64,000 nucleotides of DNA from Microbacterium sp. AK031 (GCF_024807145.1 NZ_JANUCA010000008.1:124001-188000); one strand, 5' to 3'; positions 50,423-59,294 are shown, numbered from the stretch's first letter. A program made the numbers and translations. Notes: generated from the sequence alone by a model not told the origin.

Positions 50423-50994
50423 GCGACGGCACTGTGTGGGCGTCGGCGTCGATCTCCTGGCGTCCGATCGTCGAGGCGGATTTCTCGCTGCTCGCCGACT
50501 GGCTGTCGCGACCGCATGCGCACAGGTACTGGCATCACGATTTCACTCCCGAGGGTGTGGCACGCGACTTCGGTCCAGGCACCCGCCGTGAAGAGGCGGG
50601 GGAGGATCTGCTCGTGTCGGTGGACGGGCATCCGGCCGCGCTCATGCAGCGCTCGCGCATCGCGGACTACGCCGAGGACTTTCAGGAGCTGAGTGCCATC
50701 GTCGACGTTCCGGCCGGTGCGGTGATGATCGACTACTTCGTCGCGGACCCGGCTCAGACCGGACGCGGCCTCGGCAGTACGATCATCCGCGCGATCGTCT
50801 CCGACACCTGGTCGAGCTATCCGGACTGCCCTGCGATCATCGTCCCGGTGGTCGCAGGGAACATCGCATCGTGGCGAGCCTTGGAGAAAGCCGGATTCCG
50901 GCGCGTGGGTGAAGGCGACATGGAACCGGACAACCCGATCGACGCCCCGCTGCACTTCATCTCGCGGATCGACCGACCGGTCACCGCCGTCTAA
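50419..50994 (+). CDS. GNAT-family N-acetyltransferase (AAC(6')-like)
   Basis: A 191-residue acetyl-CoA-dependent acetyltransferase. Motif A is IDYFVADPAQTGRGLGSTII (acetyl-CoA pyrophosphate loop QTGRGLG), and motif B is NIASWRALEKAGFRRVG. The N-terminal SWRPIVEADFSLLADWL and YWHHDF blocks resemble aminoglycoside 6'-acetyltransferases and siderophore-type GNATs. The substrate is unknown, so drug resistance should not be assumed. The 3' end overlaps the helicase stop by four bases (convergent). Confidence 0.88.
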   Translation: MSDGTVWASASISWRPIVEADFSLLADWLSRPHAHRYWHHDFTPEGVARDFGPGTRREEAGEDLLVSVDGHPAALMQRSRIADYAEDFQELSAIVDVPAGAVMIDYFVADPAQTGRGLGSTIIRAIVSDTWSSYPDCPAIIVPVVAGNIASWRALEKAGFRRVGEGDMEPDNPIDAPLHFISRIDRPVTAV

Positions 50995-53504
50995 AGCCGA
51001 TCCACCCCGGTCACCGTGACGACGGCCTCGCCCGCCTCGTCCGATGCGGCGAGGTCGATCGTTGCGGAGATGCCCCAGTCGTGGTCGCCCGCGGGGTCGT
51101 CGATGATCTGCCGTGCGGTCCAGGTCGAGGCACTCTCGGTGAGCAGAAGCAGCTTGGAACTTCGTGCGTCGGAGCCGGTGAGGATGTCGTCGTGCTCGGC
51201 GAAGTACGCATCGAGCGCGTCATTCCAGCCGCCTTCACCGAAAGCCGGATCGAGCGCGGCGAGCGCATCGACGTCTTCGCGGGCGGCGAGCTGCACACGA
51301 CGGAATAGTTCGTTGCGCACCAGGATGCGGAACGCACGCACATTCGATGTCAGGCGCTTCGGTGCCGGTGGCACGATCGGCTCGTCGTCGTGGCGCGGGA
51401 GGTCGACGATGCCGTTGTCGGTTCCGGCGCGCAACTCCTCCCACTCGTCGAGCAGGCTCGAATCGACCTGACGCACGAGCTCGCCGAGCCACTCGATCAG
51501 ATCGCGGAGATCCTCGTTCTTCAGATCCTCGGGGATCGTCTGCGAGGCCGCCCGGTAGGCATCGGAGAGGTATCGCAGCACGACGCCTTCTGACCGCGCG
51601 ATCTTGTAGTAGGCGACATATTCCCCGAACGACATGGCCCGCTCGTACATGTCGCGGACGACGGCCTTCGGGTGAAGCTCGAAGTCACGGATCCACGGCT
51701 GCGCCGCGCTGTAAGTCTCGAATGCCTGACCCAGCAGCGCTTCGAGCGGCTTGGGGTACGTGATCTGCTCGAGCAGCTCCATGCGCTCTTCGTACTCGAT
51801 GCCCTCGCGTTTCATCTCCGCGACCGCGTCGCCGCGGGCGAGGAACTCCTGCTGGCTCAGCACCGCGCGCGGATCGTCGAGCGTGGACTCGACGATCGAG
51901 ATCATATCCAGGGCGAAGGTCGCAGCATCCGGGTCGAGAAGTTCGAACGCGGCGAGAGCGAAGGGCGACAGCGGCTGGTTCAACGCGAAGTTCGGCTGCA
52001 GATCGACCGTGAGCGTGATCGTGCCGTCCGTCGACTGCTCGACGATCCCCGATTCCCGCAGCGTGCGATAGATCCCGAGCGCTCGCAGCGCCAGCATCCG
52101 CTGTCTCGCCCGAGGTTCGTGGTTGTCGTATACCAGCGCGCGCATATTCCCGAACACGTCGCCACCGCGACCGATCACGTTGAGCATCATCGCGCTAGTG
52201 ATCTGCATGTGCGAGGTCAGGGTCTCGGGCTCCGCGTCGATCAGTTTGCGGAACGACGGCTCACCCCACGACACGAAGCCGTCCGGCGCCTTCTTGCGGA
52301 TGATCTTGCGCTTCTTCTTCGGATCATCGCCGGCCTTGCGGATCAGCGCGGCGTTCTCGGTCTCATGCTCGGGCGCCTGGGCGACCACGGTTCCGGCGGT
52401 GTCGTAGCCGGCACGCCCCGCACGCCCGGCGATCTGGTGGAATTCGCGGGCATTGAGCTGCCGCATGCGCGTGCCGTCGAACTTCGTCAGAGCAGTGAGC
52501 AGTACGGTGCGGATGGGCACATTGATACCGACGCCGAGTGTGTCGGTGCCGCAGATCACGCGCAGCATCCCGCGCTGTGAGAGTTGCTCGACGAGTCGTC
52601 GATACTTCGGCAGCATGCCTGCGTGATGAACGCCGATGCCTGCGCGCAGGAACTTGGAGAGCGTTCTGCCGAACGCGGTCGTGAAGCGGAACTCTCCGAT
52701 CAGCTCAGCGATCTGATCGCGCTGCTCGCGCGTTGCGATCTTCGTGCTCGACAGGGCCTGCGCGCGTTCCATGGCAGCGGCCTGCGAGAAGTGCACGACG
52801 TAGATCGGTGCCTGGCCCGTCGTCAGAAGATCTTCGACCGTCTCGTGGATCGGCGTCAGCTCGTAATAGAAGTGCAGCGGCACCGGGCGTTCGACACCCG
52901 TCACGGTCGCCGTCTCGCGGCCCGTACGGCGGGTGAGGTCTTCAGCCAGTGCGGTGACGTCTCCGAGCGTCGCTGACATCAGGATGAACTGGGCCTGCGG
53001 CAGCGTCAGCAGCGGCACCTGCCACGCCCATCCACGATCGGGGTCGGCGTAGAAGTGGAACTCATCCATCACGACCTGGCCGACGTCGGCCGATGGTCCC
53101 TGGCGCAGCGCGAGGTTGGCGAGGATCTCCGCCGTGCAGCAGATGATCGGAGCATCCGCGTTCACGGACGAATCACCCGTGATCATGCCGACGTTCTCGG
53201 GGCCGAAGGTGTCGACGAGCGCGAAGAACTTCTCGCTCACGAGTGCCTTGATCGGCGCGGTGTAGTAACTGCGGCGTCCTTCGACGAGGGCGGCGAAGTG
53301 CGCGCCGACGGCGACGAGCGACTTCCCGGTGCCGGTGGGAGTCGAGAGGATCAGGTTCTGACCGGAGACGATCTCGATGACCGCCTCGTCCTGTGCCGGA
53401 TACAACCGGATGCCGGTGCTCTCCACCCATTCGACGAACGCCGTGTAGACGGCATCCGGATCGGAAGCGTCAGGTAGGGTCGCGGAGTCGAGAAGCGAAG
53501 GCAT
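50991..53504 (-). CDS. DEAD/DEAH-box superfamily 2 helicase (Ski2/Lhr-like, DUF3516 C-terminus)
   Basis: An 837-residue ATP-dependent RNA or DNA helicase. Walker A TPTGTGKS is at residues 55-62, motif II is DEFH, motif III SAT (LMSATLGD) and motif VI HQIAGRAGRAGYD. A Lys-rich insertion (DPKKKRKIIRKK) and a long C-terminal region typical of the actinobacterial DUF3516 proteins follow. The family is conserved in Actinobacteria, and its exact substrate is not settled. The ATG at 53504 is used; the frame upstream to 53558 is in repeat-adjacent sequence. Confidence 0.9.
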   Translation of the reverse strand: MPSLLDSATLPDASDPDAVYTAFVEWVESTGIRLYPAQDEAVIEIVSGQNLILSTPTGTGKSLVAVGAHFAALVEGRRSYYTAPIKALVSEKFFALVDTFGPENVGMITGDSSVNADAPIICCTAEILANLALRQGPSADVGQVVMDEFHFYADPDRGWAWQVPLLTLPQAQFILMSATLGDVTALAEDLTRRTGRETATVTGVERPVPLHFYYELTPIHETVEDLLTTGQAPIYVVHFSQAAAMERAQALSSTKIATREQRDQIAELIGEFRFTTAFGRTLSKFLRAGIGVHHAGMLPKYRRLVEQLSQRGMLRVICGTDTLGVGINVPIRTVLLTALTKFDGTRMRQLNAREFHQIAGRAGRAGYDTAGTVVAQAPEHETENAALIRKAGDDPKKKRKIIRKKAPDGFVSWGEPSFRKLIDAEPETLTSHMQITSAMMLNVIGRGGDVFGNMRALVYDNHEPRARQRMLALRALGIYRTLRESGIVEQSTDGTITLTVDLQPNFALNQPLSPFALAAFELLDPDAATFALDMISIVESTLDDPRAVLSQQEFLARGDAVAEMKREGIEYEERMELLEQITYPKPLEALLGQAFETYSAAQPWIRDFELHPKAVVRDMYERAMSFGEYVAYYKIARSEGVVLRYLSDAYRAASQTIPEDLKNEDLRDLIEWLGELVRQVDSSLLDEWEELRAGTDNGIVDLPRHDDEPIVPPAPKRLTSNVRAFRILVRNELFRRVQLAAREDVDALAALDPAFGEGGWNDALDAYFAEHDDILTGSDARSSKLLLLTESASTWTARQIIDDPAGDHDWGISATIDLAASDEAGEAVVTVTGVDRL

Positions 53505-53552
53505 GATACTTCGATCATCCCTCACCGCGAGGTCAGGGCTGACGTCCGGGCG

Positions 53553-53640
53553 CCGCACAACTCCGGAGAATCGGATCGATGCAGCCTCTGCCGCACCGGA
53601 ACCGAGCCGATCGGCGAAATTTCTCCGGAGTTATGCGGGC
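53553..53640. repeat. Intergenic palindromic repeat, family 1, copy B
   Basis: It begins CCGCACAACTCCGGAGAA (53553-53570) and ends CTCCGGAGTTATGCGGGC (53623-53640); the two ends are inverted and match the ends of the copy at 19471-19558. The middle differs. The right end supplies the TAA stop (53631-53633) of the ECF sigma gene. Confidence 0.7.
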
Positions 53641-54485
53641 CGGGCGCCGGGCAGACGCGCGGGATCGGCGAGCACCTCGAGGCCGATGATCCGTCCGTCC
53701 ACCACGTCGAAGGTCATCAACGAGACGAGGCGATCCCCGAACATCGCGGCGACGCCGGGCAGCCCATCGATGAGCACCGGTGTCGAATGCGCAGCCAGAC
53801 GCGCGGCGAGCACGGCTTGCGCGGCGATCTCGTCCCTGCCGTTGAGCGTCTGACGGGTCGTTCCGTATTCGGCGTGCAGCGTCGCGTCCTCGTGCAGCAG
53901 ACCGAGAAGAGCATCGAGATCGCCTTCCTGCACTGCCGACAACCATGCCTCCACCAACGCGCGCCCGCGGCGACGATCGGCGCGGGCCGGCGCGGATGCT
54001 TCGCGCAGCCGTCTTCGCGCTCGCGACGCCAGCTGGCGGGCAGCCGCGGGGGAACGGCCGACAGCATCGGCGACCTCGTCGAACGGCTGCCCGAAGACGT
54101 CATGCAGCACGAAGGCGATCCGCTCGGCGGGAGTCAGAGCATCCAAGATCACGAGCAGCGCCACGTTAACGCGATCAGACTGATCGACGAGATCCGCGAG
54201 ATCCGGCGTAGGATCAGTCGGTTCATCGCGCCACGGCTCGACATTCCACGAGCGCTCGCGGGTCGTTCGCGGCGCGCGGAGCATGTCGAGGCTGATGCGG
54301 GAGACGACGGTCGTGCACCAGGCATCGAGGTTGTCGATGGTGGCAGCATCCGATCGGGCGAGACGCAACCACGTCTCCTGAACGGCGTCGTCGGCATCGG
54401 CGCTCGAGCCGAGCAATCGCGTCGCAATCGCCCGCAGTCTGGGGCGTGCGTGTTCGAAGCGCTCTGCAAGTTCTTCGTCGTCCAT
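53631..54485 (-). CDS. ECF41-type RNA polymerase sigma factor with C-terminal SnoaL-like domain
   Basis: A 284-residue extracytoplasmic-function sigma factor. Region 2 is at about residues 8-75 (ATRLLGSSADADDAVQETWLRL), region 4 at about 115-165 (LTPAERIAFVLHDVFGQPFDEVADAVGRSPAAARQLASRAR) and a SnoaL-like domain at about 180-275, which in ECF41 proteins replaces an anti-sigma factor. The end, LADPARLPG, resembles the ECF41 NPDKL-type motif. The divergent neighbour is an NAD(P)-binding epimerase-like gene, the standard ECF41 partner class. The stop codon falls within a family-1 repeat. Confidence 0.9.
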   Translation of the reverse strand: MDDEELAERFEHARPRLRAIATRLLGSSADADDAVQETWLRLARSDAATIDNLDAWCTTVVSRISLDMLRAPRTTRERSWNVEPWRDEPTDPTPDLADLVDQSDRVNVALLVILDALTPAERIAFVLHDVFGQPFDEVADAVGRSPAAARQLASRARRRLREASAPARADRRRGRALVEAWLSAVQEGDLDALLGLLHEDATLHAEYGTTRQTLNGRDEIAAQAVLAARLAAHSTPVLIDGLPGVAAMFGDRLVSLMTFDVVDGRIIGLEVLADPARLPGARPA

Positions 54486-54511
54486 GTCACATCTCCTCGT
54501 CGTCACTCGTC
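54485..54511 (+). promoter_or_regulatory. ECF41-type promoter TGTCACA-N16-CGTC
   Basis: TGTCACA (54485-54491) is followed after exactly 16 bases by CGTC (54508-54511), the promoter pattern known for ECF41 sigma factors. It reads toward the NAD(P)-binding protein gene at 54578, and its -35 touches the start codon of the sigma gene. Confidence 0.75.
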
Positions 54512-54577
54512 ATGATCTCGACGGATGCACCGGCGGAAATGCGACAGGCCGGTGCCACAGACGAAAGGACGACGATC

Positions 54578-55351
54578 ATGAGTACACCCATTCTGGTCAC
54601 AGGAGGCACCGGGAACATCGGGCGGCACACCGTTCCGCTGTTGCAGGCTGCGGGACGCGAAGTCCGCATCCTCAGCCGGCATTCCCGGTCTGCCGAGCCA
54701 GGCGTCGAGTATGCAGAAGGAGACACCGTGAAGGGCGTGGGGCTCGATGAGGCGCTGTCGGGCGTCGGGACGGTGCTCCACCTCGCCGGCGGCGCGAAGG
54801 GAGACGACGTCGCCGCGCAGAATCTCGTGGCGGCCGCGCGCCGCACCGATGCGCGTCACCTCGTGCTCATCTCGGTGATCGGTGCCGGGCGCATGCCGAT
54901 CGGCTACTTCAGGATGAAGGATGCCGCCGAGCGTGCGTTCGAGGCATCCGGTATTCCGTTCACGGTGCTGCGCGTCGCGCAACTGCACGACTTCGCGTTG
55001 CCGATCGTGAAGGCGCTGTCGAAGATGCGGATCGCACCGCGCGGGCTGCGATTCGAGTCGGTCGGTGTCGAGGAGGTCGCCGCGCGATTGGCCGAGCTCA
55101 CGCTCGGGTCTCCGGCCGGCCGAGTGGCAGATCTGGCGGGACCGCAGGTGCGGGAGATCGCCCACATGGTGCGTGCATTCGACAGCGCACGCGGGCGTGT
55201 GCACCGGCTCTTGCCGATCGGTCTGCCCGGCGCCGTCGGACGTGCGTATCGCGACGGCGACAATCTCGCAGATGGCACGGCCATGCGGGGACGGTCGACA
55301 TGGGAGGAGTTCCTCGCGAACCGAGAAGCGGGGGTCGTCGCGGCGGTGTGA
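54578..55351 (+). CDS. NAD(P)-binding epimerase/NmrA-like SDR, ECF41 partner
   Basis: A 257-residue atypical SDR. The Rossmann motif TGGTGNIG is at residues 8-15, followed by RILSRHS, a VLHLAGG segment and ISVIGAGRMPIGYFRMKDAAERAF near 105-125. It lacks the classical YxxxK pattern, as do NmrA-type members, so it may be a redox sensor or a reductase. It is preceded by an exact ECF41-type promoter and agaaagg ribosome site, making it the probable main target of the divergent sigma factor. Confidence 0.88.
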   Translation: MSTPILVTGGTGNIGRHTVPLLQAAGREVRILSRHSRSAEPGVEYAEGDTVKGVGLDEALSGVGTVLHLAGGAKGDDVAAQNLVAAARRTDARHLVLISVIGAGRMPIGYFRMKDAAERAFEASGIPFTVLRVAQLHDFALPIVKALSKMRIAPRGLRFESVGVEEVAARLAELTLGSPAGRVADLAGPQVREIAHMVRAFDSARGRVHRLLPIGLPGAVGRAYRDGDNLADGTAMRGRSTWEEFLANREAGVVAAV

Positions 55352-55373
55352 GCGGGGCGGATGCTGCGGTGGA

Positions 55374-56585
55374 TCACGCCTCGTGCGTAACGCCGCGATC
55401 ACGGCGACGCCGGCCGACCACGATGCGCACCAGCACGCCGATCGCGACGATCACGCAGAGCGCGGACGTCGTCGACAGGGCGACGCCGAAGTCGGTACCG
55501 GCGGCGATGAAGCCCACCGCCAGCGCGCCGATGCCGGTGCCGCAGTCGAAGCCGATGTTCCACACGGCGCTGGCGACATCTCGGTGGCGCGGCCCGACCG
55601 CCGCGAACGATTCGATCAGTGTGACGTTCTGCAGCGCGCCATAGGCGATCCCGGTGATCGCCATTCCGCTGACCAGGGCCGCTCCGCTTCCTCCGAGCAT
55701 CGACCACACGCACAGCGCGAGCCCCACAGCTCCGAGCAGGAGCATCGGCGGCTGGAACGGCAGGTGCCCGAAACGGTCGGCCACGCCGCCGATGAGCCAG
55801 CGGGCGGCCGCAGCGCACGCGGTCAGTGCGAACAGCCCGGCGACGGCATACCCGCCGACCTCCGGGAACTGCGGCACGAAGGTGAGCAGCGCCCCGCCCG
55901 GAGCGGTGATCGTGAGCAGCACCACGCTCGGGGCGATCAGGGCGATCCACACGCGCGCGCCGGTCCGGTGCGGATGGTGCTCGGCCATGGGTGCGTGTGA
56001 GATGCGGTCGAGTCGCCGAGCGAGAAGGAAGGCGGGGACGGTGGCGATCAGTGGAGCTGCACCGACGGCGAACACGACCCAGAAGCCCACGTGATCGGCG
56101 ATCCACACCGACGTCGGCACGAGCAGGATCTGGGGAGCGGAGATCGACAGGCCGTAGAGGCCGATCGCCCGCCCGCGGCGCGCCGGCTCCACCAGCATCG
56201 CCACAGCCGACGACCCGCATACGGTGATCACCGCGAACCCGGCACCGCGCGCTGCAGACAGGGCGAGGATCGCGGGCAGTGCGTCGGTCAGGAGCAGCAG
56301 CAGCGATGGCGCACCGAGAAGCGCCACCCCGGTGACGAGCGTCGGCGTCCACCCGAAGCGCCGCAGCGCCGCGGGAACCGTCGTCTGCACGGCGACGGTC
56401 GCGGCCATCATCACGGCGTTCACGAGCCCGCCGCCGACTTCGTCCGCGCCGCCCTGCACAGCCCACAGCGGCACGGTCGACACGAGTGAGCCGAAACCGG
56501 CGAAGCCGAGTGCCGACATCGACATCAGCGCCAGGATTCCGGGAGTCCTGATCACGCTGCGAGGTGTCGCCGTCACGCCTGTCAT
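55374..56585 (-). CDS. MFS transporter
   Basis: A 403-residue inner-membrane protein with about 12 predicted helices. The loop after helix 2 is unusually short of the canonical motif, but ARGAGFAVITVCGSSAVAMLVEPARRGRAIGLYG (read as two adjacent segments) matches the MFS helix 4-5 pattern with RGRAIG. A central cytosolic loop (about 200-220: RLDRISHAPMAEHHPH) separates the halves. The substrate is unknown; drug or metabolite efflux is common in this shape. It converges on the NmrA-like gene. Confidence 0.88.
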   Translation of the reverse strand: MTGVTATPRSVIRTPGILALMSMSALGFAGFGSLVSTVPLWAVQGGADEVGGGLVNAVMMAATVAVQTTVPAALRRFGWTPTLVTGVALLGAPSLLLLLTDALPAILALSAARGAGFAVITVCGSSAVAMLVEPARRGRAIGLYGLSISAPQILLVPTSVWIADHVGFWVVFAVGAAPLIATVPAFLLARRLDRISHAPMAEHHPHRTGARVWIALIAPSVVLLTITAPGGALLTFVPQFPEVGGYAVAGLFALTACAAAARWLIGGVADRFGHLPFQPPMLLLGAVGLALCVWSMLGGSGAALVSGMAITGIAYGALQNVTLIESFAAVGPRHRDVASAVWNIGFDCGTGIGALAVGFIAAGTDFGVALSTTSALCVIVAIGVLVRIVVGRRRRDRGVTHEA

Positions 56586-56652
56586 ATCCGATTCAGCCTA
56601 CCGAGCGGGTGCGACTGATGGACGAGCGGATGCCGCGGCATCCGCTCTCGGT

Positions 56653-57363
56653 TCAGGAGGTCGCCGCGCGCAGCGCGATCTCGATCATGTCGCCGAAGGT
56701 CTGCTCCCGCTCCTGCGCGGTGGTCTCCGCGCCGGTGACGATGTGGTCGGAGACCGTGCAGATGCTCAGCGCCCGACGGCCGTAGTAGGCCGCCAGCGTG
56801 TACAGCCCGCTCGTCTCCATCTCGACGCCCAGGGCGCCATGGGCGACGAATGGCTCGGTCAGCTCTGGGCGCGTGCTGTAGAACTGGTCGCTCGAGAACA
56901 GCAGCCCGACGTGCACGGCGGCATCCAGCGACATGGCCTCGCTCGCCTCGACCGCTGCACGCAACAGCGAGAAGTCGGCGACGGGCGCGTAGTCGAGTCC
57001 GTTGAATCGCACGCGATTGATTCCGGAGTCGGTGCACGCACCGTTCGCGATGATGATGTCGCGCACGGCGAGGCGCTCGGTCAGCGCACCGCATGACCCG
57101 ACCCGCACGATCGTCTGCACGTCGTAGTCCTTGAACAGCTCAGTCGCGTAGATCGCCATCGACGGCTGGCCCATGCCCGATCCCTGCACGGAGATGCGGT
57201 GTCCGTTCCAGGTGCCGGTGAATCCCAGCATCCCGCGGGTCTCCGAATACAGCTGCGCATCCGTGAGGAACGTATCGGCGATCCACTTCGCACGCAGCGG
57301 GTCGCCGGGGAACAGGACGATGGGGGCGATCTGACCGTGTTCTGCGGCGATGTGCGTGCTCAT
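56653..57363 (-). CDS. deoD: Purine nucleoside phosphorylase DeoD
   Basis: A 236-residue trimer/hexamer-forming enzyme that cleaves purine (deoxy)nucleosides with phosphate. VLFPGDPLRAKWIA is at about 16-29, GSGMGQPSM (phosphate loop) at about 61-69, VRVGSCGAL at 86-94, GVEMETSGLY (ribose-binding Glu) near 178 and SICTVSDHI (catalytic Asp) near 200. This is the bacterial DeoD type, not the mammalian-type trimeric PNP. Cytosolic purine salvage. The ATG at 57363 is 15 bases from the AlkD-like stop upstream. Confidence 0.93.
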   Translation of the reverse strand: MSTHIAAEHGQIAPIVLFPGDPLRAKWIADTFLTDAQLYSETRGMLGFTGTWNGHRISVQGSGMGQPSMAIYATELFKDYDVQTIVRVGSCGALTERLAVRDIIIANGACTDSGINRVRFNGLDYAPVADFSLLRAAVEASEAMSLDAAVHVGLLFSSDQFYSTRPELTEPFVAHGALGVEMETSGLYTLAAYYGRRALSICTVSDHIVTGAETTAQEREQTFGDMIEIALRAATS

Positions 57364-57378
57364 CCACTCAGCCTAGAG

Positions 57379-58050
57379 TCAGCCCTCGCGGCGCCTGACG
57401 ATCTCGTTGATCCAGATCGGCGCGAAGGGCGAGGTGCACCCCGGCGCGGTCGGATAGTCGGCAAGCACCTGCAGTCGATCACCGATCTCCAGCGCGCGTG
57501 CACGCAGGTGCGGGTGGTGGATGCCGATCTGCGCGAGGGTCTCGTTCATCGTCCACTGCGGCCGCGCAGGAGCATCCTTCATGTCGCGCTCGATGCGGTC
57601 GAGCAGGTCCTCCAGGTCGAGTCCTTCGGAATTCTTCGCCACGCGCTCGCTGGTCAGCGACCATGCGGCCGCCGCGACCGTCGGATCAGGATCGTCGAAC
57701 CACCGAAGCCGCATCTCCTCGGCCAGCGGCGACTTCTTGGCGATGTAACTGACGAACCACTCGTTGACCTTCGGCGGTCGTGTCTCGCGCAGCATCGCAT
57801 CGAGTTCGTCGGCGGTGAACTCCCGCGGCTTGCAGATCAGCAGCGCGAGCAGACGCGGAGCGGTCTCGCCCGTCGACCACAGCTCTTTTGCCAGAGGATG
57901 ATTCGTCTTGACCTGCTTCGCGAGCGCGCGCATCCTCGACAGGTTGATGCCGTGGTCGTCGCCACGCTTCTCGTTCGCGGCCCGCATCTTCGGATCCTCG
58001 AGGGCGGCGAGCTGCTCGAGCACGGCGGGGACGGTCATCGTGTCGGCCAT
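57379..58050 (-). CDS. AlkD-like DNA alkylation repair protein
   Basis: A 223-residue all-helical HEAT-like-repeat protein. KRGDDHGINLSRMRALAKQVKTNHPLAKELW and TVAAAAWSLTSERVAK are recognisable blocks, and W and D residues typical of AlkD (NEWFVSYIAKKSPLAEEM; a WFDDPD turn) are present. AlkD relatives excise N3/N7-alkylated bases. Fit of the catalytic Asp to D in WFDDPD is only probable, so a related, non-glycosylase member is possible. It lies upstream of deoD on the same strand. Confidence 0.8.
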   Translation of the reverse strand: MADTMTVPAVLEQLAALEDPKMRAANEKRGDDHGINLSRMRALAKQVKTNHPLAKELWSTGETAPRLLALLICKPREFTADELDAMLRETRPPKVNEWFVSYIAKKSPLAEEMRLRWFDDPDPTVAAAAWSLTSERVAKNSEGLDLEDLLDRIERDMKDAPARPQWTMNETLAQIGIHHPHLRARALEIGDRLQVLADYPTAPGCTSPFAPIWINEIVRRREG

Positions 58051-58080
58051 GATCCCAGCCTACGACCGGTGTGCGCGGGT

Positions 58081-58166
58081 ACAGATGTCAGGCGAAGTTA
58101 CAGATGTCAGCCGAGATCGGCGGATCGCGGCTGACATCTGTGAAATGGACTGACGAGTGTGCCGGC
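58081..58166. repeat. Intergenic repeat, family 2, copy B, with long inverted repeat
   Basis: ACAGATGTCAGCCG (58100-58113) and CGGCTGACATCTGT (58128-58141) are perfect 14-base arms with a 14-base loop. ACAGATGTCAG also occurs directly at 58081-58091. The right half, GCTGACATCTGTG then CTGACGAGTGTGCCGGC, resembles 24944-24982. It fills the gap upstream of the AlkD-like gene. Confidence 0.65.
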
Positions 58167-58175
58167 ACAGACGAG

Positions 58176-59210
58176 TCAGTCATCCCCGACGAGTTCCCCG
58201 CGGATGCGGCGCAGATCCTCCATGAGCGAGCCGATCAGGATCCAGTGACCGGATGCCGGTGGCTTCACCTGCAGCGGGGCAGTGAGAGCCGGGATCGCCG
58301 AGGTCTCGGATGATGGCTCAGGAGCGACGTCTGCGACCTGCACGGCCAGGCGCACATCGTGGCCCGCCCTGTGCAGCTGCTCGGCGATGGCGTGCACGGT
58401 CGGCTCGTCGGCGAGGGTGTCGTCGTAGTGGTCGAAGTACGCGCGGGTCATCCCGATCACCTGCGTGACGATGGGGGAGAGCGTGTCCAGAAGCGCGCGC
58501 ATCTCGAGGAGATCGCCGCGCTGCGACCGGCGCGGGTTGAGGGTCAGCGACTCCTCTCCGGCGCTGATGGATGCTTCGGCCGCTGCCTGCATCGGACGCA
58601 GCAGCCGCGCGTGCAGCATCAGCTCCTGCAGCTGTGCCGGCGTCTGCGCAGCGGGCAGGGCCGCGGCAAGGCGATCGAGGCTGGCGGCGATCTCGGCCCC
58701 CAGCAGTCCCAGGTTCCGCCGTGCGGGTGCGGTGAGCACTGGGGGCACGATCAGGGCGTTGACGATGATGCCGATCGCGACGCCGATCAGGGTCTCGACG
58801 ATGCGGTCCAGGGCGTATTGCGGGCTGGAGGAGCCGAGGGCGAGGACGAGCATCGCCGAGATGGCGACCTGATTCCCCATGCCCGGCGTCGCACGGAACA
58901 CCCAGGCCACCAGCATCGCCACCACGATCGCGAGCAGGACCACCCAGCTCTGCGGACCCAGCAGCAGGCTGAGGCCCGTCGCGATCACGACGCCCACGAT
59001 CACGCCGAGGCTGCGCTCGATCGCCTTCGCAAGCGACTGGTTCACGCTCGGCAGCACGACCAGCAGGGCGGCGATCGCGGCGAAGACCGGGAGCGGACCG
59101 GGAACGAGCCAACCGGCGATCAGCCAGGCGCCGATCGTCGCCACTGCGGATTTCACGACCTGCAGCAGCGGAGCGCGCTTCGCGCTGCGCACCGCCGATG
59201 TCATCCGCAT
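58176..59210 (-). CDS. FUSC-family (aromatic-acid-exporter-like) membrane protein
   Basis: A 344-residue protein. Six hydrophobic helices span about residues 17-160 (ATIGAWLIAGWLVPGPLPVFAAI onward, ending VAIGIIVNALIVPPVL), followed by a long soluble helical domain (about 165-344). This is the layout of single-FUSC-domain proteins such as those related to aromatic acid exporters. The exact cargo is unknown. The ATG at 59210 begins the first basic segment; an ATG two codons later is an alternative. Divergent from the siderophore uptake operon. Confidence 0.85.
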   Translation of the reverse strand: MRMTSAVRSAKRAPLLQVVKSAVATIGAWLIAGWLVPGPLPVFAAIAALLVVLPSVNQSLAKAIERSLGVIVGVVIATGLSLLLGPQSWVVLLAIVVAMLVAWVFRATPGMGNQVAISAMLVLALGSSSPQYALDRIVETLIGVAIGIIVNALIVPPVLTAPARRNLGLLGAEIAASLDRLAAALPAAQTPAQLQELMLHARLLRPMQAAAEASISAGEESLTLNPRRSQRGDLLEMRALLDTLSPIVTQVIGMTRAYFDHYDDTLADEPTVHAIAEQLHRAGHDVRLAVQVADVAPEPSSETSAIPALTAPLQVKPPASGHWILIGSLMEDLRRIRGELVGDD

Positions 59211-59257
59211 GCACTCACGTTAGCCCTGGGCAATATCCGATCTCGCGTATGAGGACA

Positions 59258-59294
59258 CCCTAACTCTCTGATAAATTAGGGCAGGCTTACCAAA
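59258..59294. promoter_or_regulatory. DtxR/IdeR-type iron box
   Basis: TTAGGGCAGGCTTACCAAA (59276-59294) matches the consensus TTAGGTTAGGCTAACCTAA at 14 to 15 of 19 positions. CCCTAA (59258-59263) also forms a dyad with TTAGGG (59276-59281). It lies 66 bases before the ferric-siderophore-binding gene, so iron repression is expected. Confidence 0.7.

Noticed and set aside
50419..50994. Aminoglycoside resistance gene
   Set aside because: Similarity to AAC(6') is only at the fold and motif level; many GNAT proteins share it.
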